Shown here: piece after piece, positions 23,116 to 31,704 of the stretch | How positions within the stretch are numbered: the stretch's first letter is position 1 | How the letters are laid out: every line of letters starts with the position of its first letter | DNA from: Streptomyces sp. NBC_00878 | GTDB lineage: Bacteria; Actinomycetota; Actinomycetes; Streptomycetales; Streptomycetaceae | Length of the DNA: 64,000 nt | Direction of reading: 5' to 3' | NCBI RefSeq assembly: GCF_026341515.1 | Contig: NZ_JAPEOK010000001.1 | Location: forward strand, 7,812,001-7,876,000 | Notes under the pieces: model-generated | Databases searched by the model: none | The model's input: the letters and a program-made list of their open reading frames with translations, nothing else | What the model was told of the DNA's origin: nothing | Made by a program: the position numbers and the translations under genes

Positions 23116-25818
23116 TCACAGGCATGGTGGTGGTGTCGCCGGTCGGCGCAGGCTATACCCCCAGATGGGTTCGATGGTTGCGTCGTGGAGTTGGGCGATG
23201 TCGGACCAGCCGCGTTGTTCCACGGGGGCCAAGAGGTCCTCGATGGTGCAGGACCAGGCTGTGCACAGGGCGTTAAGAAACAGTCCGCTCGGATCGCCGG
23301 AGAGGCGCCACCACAGTTTTTGCCAGGTGAGGGAGGTGTCGTGGCGGGCAGATTCGAAGGCGTCATCGCGACTGAGGGCGGTGGGGAAGAGCGCGAGAAG
23401 TTTGGCGTCGGCGGCGTAGTTGCAAATGAGGACCCAGTCGTCGGAGAGCTGGATATCGCGTCCGGACAGGTAGTCAAAAACCCGCGGGGGGCGGGCTCTC
23501 CAGACCAGGGGAGGACCTGCCTGGACGAGGAACACTTGTGTGCGTTGTGCGGCCCACTGGCTGATGCCGCCAGGCCGCAGGAGTCCTTCGGCGGTCATGG
23601 CGAAGGCGACGTCGTCGGGGATGGTGCCGAAGGCGCGGTGTTGGGTGTAGGCGAGTTCCAACTGGATCGGGTCGGTGAAGTTGCCGGTGGTGCGCAGCCG
23701 CTGCTCCTGCTGCCTGATCCATTGGCGCAGTTGCTCCTGATTGGCGACGGGCTGTGCTTGGTCCCGCGAGGCGCGGCTGGGCTGCCCGGTGAGGTAGCCG
23801 GCGAAGCCGACTGATTCATCAGCCAGGAGACCGTTGACTGTGACGATGCCCTGGTAGTTGAGCTGGCTCCAGTAGAGAAGGTCTGCCCCCAGAGCGGCCA
23901 GACCGATGCGCTGTTGCTGTTCGTCGAGGAGTTCGCTGGCCCTCTCGACGAACGCCTCTCTGAGCCGCAGGCGTTGCTTCTCCTGGCTGACGCGCCAGCT
24001 GTCGACCAGACTGGGGTAGAGGCGGTCGAAGACCGCTTCGGGTGATCCGGTGGCCAGTGTGAACGGCTCCACGGTTTCGGCGTCGGCCGCGCCCGGCTCC
24101 CAGACCCGGATGGGCACACCGTTTTCCAGGACCAGCCTGCGTACGAGCTGGGTGAGGCGGTCGTCGTTGGTGCGTCGCAGGATCCCCTCGGTCTCGTACG
24201 GGTCCTCTTGCAGCCGGATACGCACCAGGGTGCCGGCCCCGGTCCGGACGGAGGCAGGTATAGCCGCAAGTAGGGGGCGTCGTGCTGATCCATCGAAGGT
24301 GAGACGGCGGGCGTCAGCCATGGAGGCGTCGAAGCGGCGGGTGGTCAGCTCCACGTGGTGGCCGAGCATGAAAACGGAGAAGAACCCGATCCCGAACCGA
24401 CCCTTGGGCTTGAAACCGCCGCTGGCCAGGCCGGGCAGGCGGCTACGGACGCGCGGGGAACTCCATCCGCTGCTGCCGAAGTCCAGCAGGCCGTGGACGA
24501 TGGTTTCCTCGTCCATTCCGGCTCCGTTGTCGCGGACCTCGAGATACCAGGCTCCTTGAGACGAGACCAGACGCACCTCGATTTGGGCGTTCGTGAAATC
24601 GGGGTCGACCACCTGGCGGGCGAGCACAGCGTCCTGCGCGTTCTGGATCAGTTCCCGGACCGCTACTTCCGGCGCTTTGCCGTAAAGTTGTTCGCCGCCC
24701 AGTGTTTCGACGAGGGCGGGGATGTTGGAGACCTTCACCGCGGCGTCGAGGGGACGCCAGCCGGCCACCGGGAAGAGTTCGGCGAAACGCTCGGGGGAGT
24801 CCACTCCTGCCACGGCGCGAGCGGCCAGCCGCCCGCGGCCGAGATCGTGGAGAAGCGCGTCGACCTTCTTCAACTCCCCGTCCACCTGGCGCAGATAGTC
24901 CAGGGCCAGCCACCACGCCGACGCGGCGTGCGGGGCGAAAGGCCGCAGCGAGGTGTAGGTGACCCGGTCGCCCCGCAGGTGGGGGCGGCTGACGTGTTCC
25001 TGGAACTGCCAGTGCTCGTGCGATAGGCCCTTGGGGCTGCGCAAGGAGAACAAGAACGTGGGCGCCCGCCGACTGTCGACCTGGGTGGCGTCGGCCAGCC
25101 GTAGCACGCAGGCCAGCTTCAGCGGTTCGATGAGCCACTCCACCGGCTGCCAGGTCAGCGAGCCCTTCGCCTGCCGGAACTGCGAGCTGAGCGTGTCAAC
25201 CGGCCACCAGTGGCTTGCCGCCAGATCACCGATGAGCGGGCCGTAGGACTCGCGCAACTGCAGGTCCTGGATGAGGAGGATTTCATTGCCGACGCTGGAC
25301 CGCCACGGCTGGTCCACCAGGTGCCGTGCTTGTTCTGCGTGCGCCTCTCGGATAGCGATCGCCCGGCATTCCTCAGCTATCTCCGCCGGAGGCGTATTGA
25401 GCTCCGTCGAGTCTGGCCAGCATCCATGTTTGCGGAAGTAGGTCACCGAAACCAGGTCGTGCCAGCGCTCTTCGCCCAGCGCATCAGGAAGGCTCACCGT
25501 GTAGGCGGCCGCTCCCATGGCCGCGTCATGCAGAACGAACGCGCACCCCAGCACATACGCCTCCGCGGGTGTGAGCGTGAGCTGCTCACCACAGATGATG
25601 TCCGCTGTCTCCCACAGCGCATCGACATGAGTGATGTCATGGACGGTGAAGCTGGGCATACTGCGTGCGTTCTCCGCCAAGAGCGGGGCAGCGTTCTCCC
25701 GCAAGGCCAGATAGGAGGCACGCAGGCGCTCACGCTGCGCCCGGTGATCGTCCCCGCGTGGTCGTGCAGCGAGCGTGTTCTGCCACAGAGTCGTCGCGGT
25801 GAAATCGAAGTCCGGCAC
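23116..25818 (-). CDS. HD-domain plus Hsp90-type (GHKL) ATPase protein
   Basis: A 900-residue soluble protein of unknown function with two enzymatic halves. The N-terminal HD-type half has VHDITHVDALWE (His 60, Asp 61, His 64), FVLHDAAMG (His 97, Asp 98) and LADATQVD (Asp 243), as in metal-dependent phosphohydrolases. The central half has the Bergerat ATP-binding motifs of Hsp90: ELIQNAQDAV (about 389-398), DNGAGMDEE (430-438) and GRFGIGFFSVF (473-483). The last 350 residues match nothing I know. GTG 25818 is the first possible start after the partner's stop, which is in the same frame, 9 nt upstream. Its closeness to the membrane gene and IS remnants suggests a mobile conflict system; that role is inferred. 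Confidence 0.75.
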   Translation of the reverse strand: MPDFDFTATTLWQNTLAARPRGDDHRAQRERLRASYLALRENAAPLLAENARSMPSFTVHDITHVDALWETADIICGEQLTLTPAEAYVLGCAFVLHDAAMGAAAYTVSLPDALGEERWHDLVSVTYFRKHGCWPDSTELNTPPAEIAEECRAIAIREAHAEQARHLVDQPWRSSVGNEILLIQDLQLRESYGPLIGDLAASHWWPVDTLSSQFRQAKGSLTWQPVEWLIEPLKLACVLRLADATQVDSRRAPTFLFSLRSPKGLSHEHWQFQEHVSRPHLRGDRVTYTSLRPFAPHAASAWWLALDYLRQVDGELKKVDALLHDLGRGRLAARAVAGVDSPERFAELFPVAGWRPLDAAVKVSNIPALVETLGGEQLYGKAPEVAVRELIQNAQDAVLARQVVDPDFTNAQIEVRLVSSQGAWYLEVRDNGAGMDEETIVHGLLDFGSSGWSSPRVRSRLPGLASGGFKPKGRFGIGFFSVFMLGHHVELTTRRFDASMADARRLTFDGSARRPLLAAIPASVRTGAGTLVRIRLQEDPYETEGILRRTNDDRLTQLVRRLVLENGVPIRVWEPGAADAETVEPFTLATGSPEAVFDRLYPSLVDSWRVSQEKQRLRLREAFVERASELLDEQQQRIGLAALGADLLYWSQLNYQGIVTVNGLLADESVGFAGYLTGQPSRASRDQAQPVANQEQLRQWIRQQEQRLRTTGNFTDPIQLELAYTQHRAFGTIPDDVAFAMTAEGLLRPGGISQWAAQRTQVFLVQAGPPLVWRARPPRVFDYLSGRDIQLSDDWVLICNYAADAKLLALFPTALSRDDAFESARHDTSLTWQKLWWRLSGDPSGLFLNALCTAWSCTIEDLLAPVEQRGWSDIAQLHDATIEPIWGYSLRRPATPPPCL

Positions 25819-25827
25819 CTGGAAGCG

Positions 25828-26322
25828 TCACCTCATCGCCGGGAGTAAGAAGAGCATGGCAAGTAGCCACATCACCAGGACCGAGGTGACGATGAACGCC
25901 AGCACATACGTCTCGTACCAGCGCAGAAGATTGCGCGTACGCGGGCGTTTGCGGAAATCGGGGGCGACCATCTCGTCCGTGAGGTCACATTCCTCGTTGC
26001 GGTAGTCCAGCCACGCTAGAGCCCCAACCACGATCAACGTGGCCGTGAACGCAGCGACCACAGTGGTGAGGACCAGCAACCCGATCACCCCGCCCCGCGC
26101 AGTCGCGGGATCCACCCCCCACTCGCGGTACCCCACAAAGAGAGCGAGGACTGCAGCTACCAGTGACGTCGCGAGTGTCTGGTAGATGGTCAGGAAGCGG
26201 TGGAGGTTTTCGTTGACCGCGTGGATCTGCTGTAGCAGGTACCGGTAGCGCTCCAGCGCGAACTCGTCGCGCACCGAGACCTGCGCCCGGTCAGCATCCT
26301 GGGATGCCTCAGGTGCCGCCAT
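25828..26322 (-). CDS. small three-helix membrane protein, partner of the HD/GHKL protein
   Basis: A 164-residue membrane protein. Residues 18-46 (DEFALERYRYLLQQIHAVNE) form an amphipathic helix, followed by hydrophobic segments at about 48-66, 78-104 and 139-161, with a basic loop (RKRPRTRNLLRW) between the last two. Resembles small SLATT-like membrane effectors in layout but no family was recognised. ATG 26322 is chosen over ATG 26355 because a GGGGG site lies close upstream. The HD/GHKL gene starts 9 nt downstream in the same frame, so the two are likely co-transcribed; the protein may be the membrane output of that ATPase. Confidence 0.7.
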   Translation of the reverse strand: MAAPEASQDADRAQVSVRDEFALERYRYLLQQIHAVNENLHRFLTIYQTLATSLVAAVLALFVGYREWGVDPATARGGVIGLLVLTTVVAAFTATLIVVGALAWLDYRNEECDLTDEMVAPDFRKRPRTRNLLRWYETYVLAFIVTSVLVMWLLAMLFLLPAMR

Positions 26323-26831
26323 TGAACCCCCGTCCCCCCGTGCGGGTTTCAGCATAGAGCGACCAGACCGTAGTGACCATGGACCTGTTGACCGGGTGCA
26401 GCAGCTACGCGTCTGTCTTGCCCTTGATGCGATAGCTGAATGGCAGCCTGACAAGGTCAACAGCACCAGCCTTGAAGCGAGATAGCCCGCTTGTGTCAGA
26501 CCAAGCCTCATGCCGCATGGATACGGTCCTCCAGTGACAGAGCCCATGAGCGTCCGCGCTGGTGATCTGCCGTCTCCGCGCGTCGTACCGAGGCTATCTG
26601 CCCAAGCAGCGCGGGCTCAGCCCAGTGAAGGGCGCTCCGACGGCTCCCTCGTGGAGGCCTGCCGATGAACCCGATTGCCTGAGACCGGAGGTCGACCGGT
26701 GCAGTCAGTTGGAGACAGGGACAGCATCCGCGGAGACGGGATAATTCTCCGGAGCGGTCCGTGAGGATCGCGCCAGAGCCCTGTGACGGCGAAGGTTGAG
26801 CGTGTGCCGCCGAAGCGGGAAGTGGTGTTGG
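26323..26831. other. 500-nt gap upstream of the membrane protein gene
   Basis: No recognisable gene. A 38-codon minus-strand frame (26405-26518, MRHEAWSDTS... ending RIKGKTDA) has no support. Near its right end, CGGAGA at 26731 and TCTCCG at 26746 form a 6-bp hairpin that could terminate the PASTA lipoprotein transcript. The promoter for the membrane-protein cassette should also lie in this stretch. Confidence 0.4.
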
Positions 26832-27500
26832 TCAGCAGGGCTCGCCGTACTTCACCGCGGTGAGAGTGACCGGCCGGCCGTCGAGCTCGGCGCCGGCGGC
26901 GGGCTCCTGGGTACAGACCTGCCAGTTGGACTCGACGAGGACGAAGCGGTCCTGGCCGGAGGCGTCGTTGATGGTGATGCCGGCGTTGCTGTCGAGGGCC
27001 TGGCGGGCGGGCTTGACGGACTTGCCCTTGACGTCGGGCATCTTCGATCCGGCGGCCACGGGTTCCGCGCCCTCTTCCTCGGCGGGGCACGTCTCGTCGA
27101 GCTTGACGGTGGCGAAGTCGACTCTCGCGTCGGTCGGGTGCTCGCCGGCCTTCGGTGTCTGCGAGCAGACTTGCCAGTAGCGGTCGAAGGCCTGCAAACG
27201 GGCGCGGCCGAGCGCGTCGTGCGAGGTGAGGCCGTAGAAGCCTGCTTCCTGGGCCTGGTCCTGCGCCACCTGAAGCCCCTTGCCGACCAGGTTCGGCAGC
27301 GTGGCGGTCTCGGTGCTGGCGACGTCCTGGTCGTTGCTGTCGTCCTCGTCTTTGGTGTTGTCCTGGTTGGGGTCCTGGACCGCGGCGGGCTTGTCGACTC
27401 CGGTGCCGCTCGTGGTGGATCCCGTGCCGCCGCAGGCGGTCAGAGTGGCCAGCGCGGTGAGGCAGGCGGCGGTGAGAGTGATGGTTGCGCGGATACGCAT
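26832..27500 (-). CDS. PASTA-domain lipoprotein
   Basis: Secreted lipoprotein of 222 residues. The signal peptide ends with lipobox LTAC (Cys about residue 23), then an acidic, Thr/Asp-rich linker and two PASTA-like domains (PNLVGKGLQVAQDQAQEAGF, then MPDVKGKSVKPARQALDS). Each carries a cysteine pair (VCSQTP and VCTQEP) like mycobacterial and Streptomyces PASTA lipoproteins that contact peptidoglycan. ATG 27500 has a GGGGGG site 4-9 nt upstream. Role in cell-wall sensing is inferred from PASTA domains. Confidence 0.85.
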   Translation of the reverse strand: MRIRATITLTAACLTALATLTACGGTGSTTSGTGVDKPAAVQDPNQDNTKDEDDSNDQDVASTETATLPNLVGKGLQVAQDQAQEAGFYGLTSHDALGRARLQAFDRYWQVCSQTPKAGEHPTDARVDFATVKLDETCPAEEEGAEPVAAGSKMPDVKGKSVKPARQALDSNAGITINDASGQDRFVLVESNWQVCTQEPAAGAELDGRPVTLTAVKYGEPC

Positions 27501-27773
27501 GTGTCCCCCCAAGGGCTGTGCGTGGTGAGGGGTCAGCTTGTGTGATCCACGGCGTTTGTGAGGGTGATGTGGCGTTTTCGTGGCAGAGATTCACTCGTGA
27601 GTGGTCTGTTGTCAGGTCGCTGCGCGCCCGACAGGCTCACTCTGCGCCTCGGCTGCCGACTGCGGGCTTCCGTGGGAATCGGTGCCCGGCGGGGCGAAGT
27701 GCGGCTCTCCGGCTCGTGGGCGTGACCAGCTATCGACGGCCCGCACGCACCGAACGGCCTCCCAGCCGAGCGC

Positions 27774-28115
27774 TCAGGGCTGAGGCGGTTCCCCCGGACC
27801 CAGCGAGCGGTGCGTCACCCCTGCCAGGTGTGCGGTGAAGACCTCGCGCGCCTCCGGTGTCAGGGTGCGGAGGGCCACCGCCGCCGTGATGATCACGTCG
27901 CACAGTTCCGACCGGACGTCGTCCCAGGTGTGTGACGTGCCTTTGCGCGGGTTCTGGCCGGTGGCGCCGATCACCGCCTGGGCGACCTCGCCGACCTCCT
28001 CCGAGAGCTTCAACATCCGCAGGAGCAGGGCCTCTTGGGGCGGACGTTCCGGCTGGGAGGCGGCCAGCCAGTCCTGGAGGCGGTCGATGGACTTCCAGAG
28101 GTCGTCGTCGCTCAT
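27774..28115 (-). CDS. MazG-like nucleotide pyrophosphohydrolase
   Basis: A 113-residue protein of the MazG-like family that cleaves NTPs or similar nucleotides to the monophosphate. It shows the LSEEVGEVAQAVIG and DDVRSELCDVIITAAVAL helices, with the E-E-x2-E and E-x2-D metal-binding patterns. Its length is typical of the single-domain group in actinomycetes. It lies just downstream of the DoxX gene (13-nt gap) in the same orientation. Confidence 0.8.
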   Translation of the reverse strand: MSDDDLWKSIDRLQDWLAASQPERPPQEALLLRMLKLSEEVGEVAQAVIGATGQNPRKGTSHTWDDVRSELCDVIITAAVALRTLTPEAREVFTAHLAGVTHRSLGPGEPPQP

Positions 28116-28128
28116 GACGGTCAGACTG

Positions 28129-28716
28129 TCACGAGCCCGGTCGCACCAGCGTGGGTCCCTGCGACAAGCTCTCCTCGTCGAACAACTCCCCCTGCTCGCC
28201 CTCCTTTTCGCTCCGCAGTCGCTTGCCGCGGAGCCCCACCACGGCCAGCGCCGCGGCCGACGTGCACGCGAGGGCGACCGGCACCATCCAGCCGCGGTCG
28301 ACCGCGTGGCCGAGGGCGTGGTCCAGGGAGAGCCGGCCGGGGCCTGCGACGGCGAGGCCCGCCGCCGCGAGGCCCAGGGACGCGGTGTGTTCGTAGCCGC
28401 CGGACTCGTTGAAGAAGCCGTTCGGGGCGTGCACCGCCGACGCGCCCGCCATCGCCCCGGCCGCCGCCGCGCCGGCCGCCGGGGTCGCGAGGCCCAGCGC
28501 GAGGAGCGTGCCGCCGCCCGCCTCCGCCAGGCCCGCCGCGGTCGCGCTGGCCCTGCCGGGCGCGTACCCCACGGACTCCATGAACCGGCCCGTCCCGGAG
28601 AGCCCGCCCCCGCCGAACCAGCCGAAGAGCTTCTGCGTCCCGTGCGCCGCGAGGACTCCACCCGTACCGAGGCGGAGCAGCAGCAGTCCCAGGTCACGTC
28701 GGTCGAAAGAGGTCAC
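28129..28716 (-). CDS. DoxX family membrane protein
   Basis: A 195-residue membrane protein of the DoxX family with four hydrophobic segments. LGLLLLRLGTGGVLAAHGTQKLFGWFGG at the N terminus is the family signature. The C terminus is a charged tail (residues about 165-195). GTG 28716 leaves 11 nt from GAGGAG; GTG 28728 would overlap that site, so the former is preferred. DoxX proteins are linked to quinone redox reactions; the role here is not clear. Confidence 0.8.
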   Translation of the reverse strand: MTSFDRRDLGLLLLRLGTGGVLAAHGTQKLFGWFGGGGLSGTGRFMESVGYAPGRASATAAGLAEAGGGTLLALGLATPAAGAAAAGAMAGASAVHAPNGFFNESGGYEHTASLGLAAAGLAVAGPGRLSLDHALGHAVDRGWMVPVALACTSAAALAVVGLRGKRLRSEKEGEQGELFDEESLSQGPTLVRPGS

Positions 28717-28758
28717 GGTTGTCGTCACTCCTCGGATGTCCCGGCCGGTGTCCCGGTC

Positions 28759-28786
28759 GGCCGTTCTCACGCGAACGGCCCCTTTT
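28759..28786 (+). terminator. 8-bp GC hairpin followed by T-run (divergent gap)
   Basis: GGCCGTTC and GAACGGCC (28759-28766 and 28773-28780) form an 8-bp stem with a 6-nt loop, followed by CCTTTTG. This is the shape of a plus-strand intrinsic terminator, but it sits in the gap between two divergent genes, so it may instead be an operator-like dyad. Confidence 0.4.
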
Positions 28787-28892
28787 GTCTCGTACGCCGC
28801 CTGCCCACCGTCGCACCGAACCGGCACCCGGGTCCTGGTCCGCACCGCCGTTCGGGTGGCGGGGGCGGTCGGGCGGTGTGAGTCCGGCGGAC

Positions 28893-29219
28893 ATGACGAT
28901 TCAGGTGGCCAAGCTCAACAACCCGGCCGTCCGGGACTTTGTCAGCGCCGTGAACGCCCATGACCGGGACGCCTTCCGGGCCGTCCTCGCACCCGGCGCG
29001 ACCATGTCCGACGACGGCTCGGACCGTGACCTCGACGACTGGACCGAGCGGGAGATCTTCGACTCCCACGGCCATATGGAGGTCGACAACGAGTCGGACG
29101 GCGGCCTCGCCCTCCTCGCCCGCTACAGCAATGATGCCTGGGGCGAGATGAGGACGCGGTGGAGCTTCACCGTCGACGACGGCGGCAGGATCTCCCGCTT
29201 CGAGACCGGCCAGGCGTAA
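28893..29219 (+). CDS. SnoaL/NTF2-like protein
   Basis: A small cytosolic protein of 108 residues with an NTF2-like pattern: FVSAVNAHDRDAFRAVLAPGATMSDDG near the N terminus, then GHMEVDNESDG and a final beta strand with RFETGQA. SnoaL-like folds are often polyketide cyclases, isomerases or stress proteins; the substrate is unknown. ATG 28893 lies 164 nt downstream of the divergent DoxX start. No clear ribosome-binding site was seen, so a slightly different start is possible. Confidence 0.7.
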   Translation: MTIQVAKLNNPAVRDFVSAVNAHDRDAFRAVLAPGATMSDDGSDRDLDDWTEREIFDSHGHMEVDNESDGGLALLARYSNDAWGEMRTRWSFTVDDGGRISRFETGQA

Positions 29220-29322
29220 CGACGGTCGCGATTCCGCCGTCGCGGTCCTGCCCCCAAGTCCTGCCTCCGCAAGTCCTGTCCCCGCACTCTTGTCCTCGTG
29301 TGCACTCCAACTCCTAGCGTTC

Positions 29323-30342
29323 ATGGGCATGGAGAGCAGCGGAAGCACACGGAGCGGCGGCCGGCGCAGGACTCTGGGGCGCAGTGGTATCGAGGTGAGC
29401 GCCCTCGGGTTCGGGTGCTGGGCCATCGGCGGCGAGTGGGCGAGGCCCGACGGACAGCCCCTCGGCTGGGGCAAGGTCGACGACGACGAGTCCGTACGGG
29501 CCGTCCGCCGCGCCCTCGACCTCGGCGTCACCTTCTTCGACACGGCCGACGCGTACGGCACCGGACACAGTGAGCGTGTCCTCGCGCGGGCGCTCGGCAA
29601 GCGGCGCACCGACGTCGTCGTCGCGACCAAGTGGGGCAACGTCATCGACGAGGAGCGGCGGCTCGCCGTGGGCCAAGACGACTCCCCGGAGTACGCCCGG
29701 CGCGCGCTGACCGCCTCACTGCGGCGGCTGGACACCGACTACATCGACCTGTATCAACTCCACATCTCCGATGCCGATCCGGAGCGCGCCGCCCAACTCC
29801 GGGACGTTTGCGAGGAGTTCGTCCGTGAGGGACTCGTCCGCGCGTACGCGTGGAGCACCGACGACCCGGAGCGGGCCGCGGTCTTCGCCGAGGGTGAGCA
29901 CTGCGCGGCCGTGCAGCATCGCCTCAACGTCCTCCAGGATGCGCCCGAAATGCTCGCGCTCTGCGCGCAGTTGGGCCTCGCGAGCATCAACCGCAGTCCG
30001 CTGGCGATGGGGTTGCTGACCGGCAGGCGTGGGCCCGGCCAGTCCCTCGAAGCGGGCGACATCCGCAGTCGGCCGCCGGCCTGGCTCCCGGGTTTCGGCG
30101 ACGGCGGCGGCGCCGACCCCGAGTGGCTCGCGCGCGTCGACGCTCTCCGGTCCGTCCTCACCAGCGACGGCCGTACGCTCGCCCAGGGCGCCCTCGCCTG
30201 GCTGTGGGCCCGCAGCCCGCACACCGTGCCCATCCCCGGCTTCCGCTCGGTCGCCCAGGCCGAGGAGAACGCGGGCGCACTCGCCCAAGGCCCGCTCAGC
30301 GCAGGGCAGTTGACCGAGATCGACGGAGTGCTGGGGCGATGA
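29323..30342 (+). CDS. aldo/keto reductase
   Basis: NADPH-dependent aldo/keto reductase of 339 residues. Family landmarks are GFGCWAIGGEW, FFDTADAYGTGHSERVLARAL (catalytic Asp and Tyr), VVVATKWGN (Lys), DTDYIDLYQLHISD and the NADP-binding PIPGFRSVAQAEEN near the end. ATG 29323 or 29329 both fit and no strong ribosome-binding site is seen. The last coding bases are tandemly duplicated (30318-30363), leaving an identical protein end. Confidence 0.88.
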   Translation: MGMESSGSTRSGGRRRTLGRSGIEVSALGFGCWAIGGEWARPDGQPLGWGKVDDDESVRAVRRALDLGVTFFDTADAYGTGHSERVLARALGKRRTDVVVATKWGNVIDEERRLAVGQDDSPEYARRALTASLRRLDTDYIDLYQLHISDADPERAAQLRDVCEEFVREGLVRAYAWSTDDPERAAVFAEGEHCAAVQHRLNVLQDAPEMLALCAQLGLASINRSPLAMGLLTGRRGPGQSLEAGDIRSRPPAWLPGFGDGGGADPEWLARVDALRSVLTSDGRTLAQGALAWLWARSPHTVPIPGFRSVAQAEENAGALAQGPLSAGQLTEIDGVLGR

Positions 30343-30363
30343 TCGACGGAGTGCTGGGGCGAT
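30318..30363 (+). repeat. 23-bp tandem duplication at the end of the aldo/keto reductase gene
   Basis: GATCGACGGAGTGCTGGGGC plus GAT is present twice in direct order (30318-30340, 30341-30363). The gene's stop codon (TGA) spans the junction, and the second copy would end in TAG, so the protein end is unchanged. Looks like a recent slip duplication. Confidence 0.85.
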
Positions 30364-30742
30364 AGGCGTCCGGATTGTGGGCAGCCGTTCCGTGGCCCCG
30401 GGCCACAATCCCGCGGTCCCACGCGGGATCCCCTCCCGCCCGTACGCCCGGAACGGCTGCCGCCTCCCCCTGGATATGGCACGGAAGACGTGTGCTCCAC
30501 ATGTGAAGTTCTGGTGGAGGAGTGTTGAGCATAGGCCTGTAACCGGCAGGTATGGTCCGGAGTGAAGCCCTCCGTTTGTGCAGGTTGGTCCGAGCTCTTC
30601 AGTGGCGCGGGGCTGTGCCCATATGCGGCTCCTCCCTCACTCTCGGCTTCTCCCCCACTCTCGGCTGCGCTCGAGCGGGGGACCCCCATCGTGGATGCGA
30701 CCAGCCCCACCCAACCCGCACTTTTCGTACAGCCGGCGGAAG
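30364..30742. other. convergent gap with nested inverted repeats and a dispersed repeat
   Basis: Between the aldo/keto reductase and SDR genes. It contains a large inverted repeat with 13-bp arms (GGCAGCCGTTCCG at 30380-30392 and its complement at 30449-30461), inside which GTGGCC/GGCCAC (30392-30406) and ATCCCGCG/CGCGGGAT (30408-30429) form two smaller hairpins. A further segment at 30602-30634 (GCGCGGGGCTGTGCCC..ATGCGGCTC) resembles the dispersed repeat described at 49441. No gene is seen. Confidence 0.55.
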
Positions 30743-31561
30743 CTACCCCCGACCCACATAAGGCATAGCCGTAGCAAGCACCGTCGCGAACTGCACATTC
30801 GCCTCCAACGGCAACTCCGCCATGTGCCGCACCGTACGAGCCACGTCCGCCACGTCCATCACCGGCTCGGGCGCCACCTCCCCGTTCGCCTGCAGCGCCC
30901 CCGTCTGCATCCGCTCCGTCATGTCCGTCGCCGCGTTGCCGATGTCGATCTGCCCGCAGGCGATCCGGTACGGCCGCCCGTCCAGCGACAGCGACTTCGT
31001 GAGACCGGTCAGCGCGTGCTTGGTCGCCGTGTACGCGGCCGACTGCGGACGGGGTGTGTGCGCCGAGATCGAGCCGTTGTTGATGATCCGGCCGCCCTGC
31101 GGATCCTGGTCCTTCATCTGCCGGTACGCCGCCTGCGCGCACAGGAACGCCCCGTCGAGGTTCGTGCCGACCACGTGACGCCAGGCCTCGTACGGCAGTT
31201 CCTCGAAGGGCACACCGCCCGGACCGAACGTGCCCGCGTTGTTGAAGAGGAGGTCGAGCCGCCCGAAGCGGTCCCGTACGGCGGCGAAGAGCGCGGCCAC
31301 GTCGTCGGGCCGCGAGACATCCGTACGCACGCACAGGGACGTGCCGTCTTTCGCGGGCGGCTCGGTGAGAAGCGCCGTCTCCGCCGGTCCAGCCTCGGCC
31401 AGTGCCGCCTCCGCCAGCGTCGCCGTCTCCTCCAGGCGCTCCGCGCGGCGGCCCGCGAGCGCCACCGACCAGCCCGTGCGCACCAGCTCCACGGCCACCG
31501 CCCGGCCGATGCCCGAGCCCGCTCCCGTCACGATCGCGATCTTCGTTCCCATGGATTTCAT
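30743..31561 (-). CDS. short-chain dehydrogenase/reductase (SDR)
   Basis: A 272-residue SDR with [20 protein letters not shown] (cofactor loop), [20 protein letters not shown], the Ser of NGSISAHTP and [10 protein letters not shown] (Tyr-x3-Lys). An insertion of about 25 Ala/Glu-rich residues follows the cofactor region ([20 protein letters not shown]). ATG 31561 is the likely start, with ATG 31552 as an alternative; no strong ribosome-binding site separates them. Substrate is unknown. The PhoD gene is divergent. Confidence 0.85.
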   Translation of the reverse strand: MKSMGTKIAIVTGAGSGIGRAVAVELVRTGWSVALAGRRAERLEETATLAEAALAEAGPAETALLTEPPAKDGTSLCVRTDVSRPDDVAALFAAVRDRFGRLDLLFNNAGTFGPGGVPFEELPYEAWRHVVGTNLDGAFLCAQAAYRQMKDQDPQGGRIINNGSISAHTPRPQSAAYTATKHALTGLTKSLSLDGRPYRIACGQIDIGNAATDMTERMQTGALQANGEVAPEPVMDVADVARTVRHMAELPLEANVQFATVLATAMPYVGRG

Positions 31562-31606
31562 GGCCCCGCAGCGTACGTGAGGACAGGCGATCTTCCGCCA
31601 TACGGA

Positions 31607-31628
31607 TCTCATCTGACCGACATCTGAC
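31607..31628 (+). promoter_or_regulatory. candidate PHO box upstream of PhoD
   Basis: TCTCATCTGAC and CGACATCTGAC are two 11-nt direct repeat units sharing CATCTGAC, 77 nt upstream of the phoD-like start. Streptomyces PhoP boxes are pairs of 11-nt direct repeats related to GTTCACC-N4; the first unit matches loosely. Phosphate control is plausible for a PhoD phosphatase. Confidence 0.45.
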
Positions 31629-31704
31629 TGGTGTGTACGTGACAGTCCGGCGTCGAATCTGATCACTCCAATACCTAGGACAACAACAGTCAGGGGAGGG
31701 CCAG

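Noticed and set aside
23116-25818. The 900-residue protein as a chaperone Hsp90 (HtpG)
   Set aside because: Only the ATPase motifs match; an HD half precedes them and the middle and C-terminal Hsp90 domains are not recognisable.
26405-26518. 37-residue minus-strand ORF (ends RIKGKTDA) in the gap before the membrane-protein gene
   Set aside because: No ribosome-binding site or homology; probably remnant or chance.
28759-28786. Terminator-shaped hairpin as the true end of a transcript
   Set aside because: It lies in a divergent gap with no gene reading into it from the left on the plus strand, so a terminator role is doubtful; it is kept only as a low-confidence feature.
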